NCBI GenBank assembly: GCA_964482515.1
Contig: CAYZXT010000004.1
Coordinates: forward strand, 1-64,000
DNA: 64,000 nucleotides
Direction: 5' to 3'
DNA from: CAYZXT01 sp964482515
GTDB lineage: Bacteria > Elusimicrobiota > Elusimicrobia > FEN-1173
How positions within the stretch are numbered: position 1 is the stretch's first letter
The DNA's letters: not shown here
Content: more notes on this DNA, generated by a model
The model's input: the letters and a program-made list of their open reading frames with translations, nothing else
Databases searched by the model: none
Told to the model about the DNA's origin: nothing

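Overview
The window is one strand of a high-GC bacterial genome: every gene I can support lies on the minus strand. The mix is a giant repeat protein, very long coiled-coil proteins, a PorV-like outer-membrane protein, a large membrane protein carrying a 'HIQDAH' motif, and dispersed GCGGATT-type repeats. From general knowledge this fits Omnitrophota best, with Elusimicrobiota as the alternative. No rRNA, tRNA, CRISPR array or insertion sequence was seen.

Layout in transcription order (right to left). (1) 64000-22871: a single open frame of at least 13,709 codons whose start lies beyond the right edge. It holds about 55 Ig-like repeats with a YWNG/WWNG core, 27 repeats built around 'PGETAVPGS', a mixed Ig/filamin-like stretch, 8 repeats of an 'NVPxLKL...DxNxNGxFD' type, a calcium-type Asp ladder, one FN3 domain and a T9SS/FlgD-like C-terminal domain. 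(2) 22870-22707: a spacer rich in inverted repeats, with an interleaved pair that can form an H-type pseudoknot. (3) 22706-14304: a 2800-residue exported, polytopic, multidomain protein. (4) 14303-13680: non-coding, holding a c-di-GMP-I (GEMM-I) riboswitch followed by terminator-like hairpins. (5) 13679-11641: a 131-residue protein that is almost only a signal peptide plus the same C-terminal domain as the giant protein, overlapping (ATGA) a PorV-like barrel with TPRs. (6) 11490-9610: a fusion of FliF C-terminal part, membrane segment, FliG and TPR. (7) 9589-917: three coiled-coil proteins of 1650, 858 and 306 residues. (8) 680-1: the N-terminal part of pyruvate phosphate dikinase behind its own promoter, probably unrelated housekeeping.

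Working model (inference): items 1 and 4-7 may form one surface apparatus. The giant protein and the small CTD protein would be exported through a T9SS-like route that uses the PorV homologue, under c-di-GMP control. The FliF/FliG-like protein would be an inner-membrane ring or scaffold linked through its TPRs to a cytoplasmic coiled-coil skeleton. No flagellar filament, rod, hook, export or stator gene is present here, so this would be a flagellar-motor-derived part in a non-flagellar setting, for example for gliding, attachment or predation. Co-location is the main evidence linking the parts.
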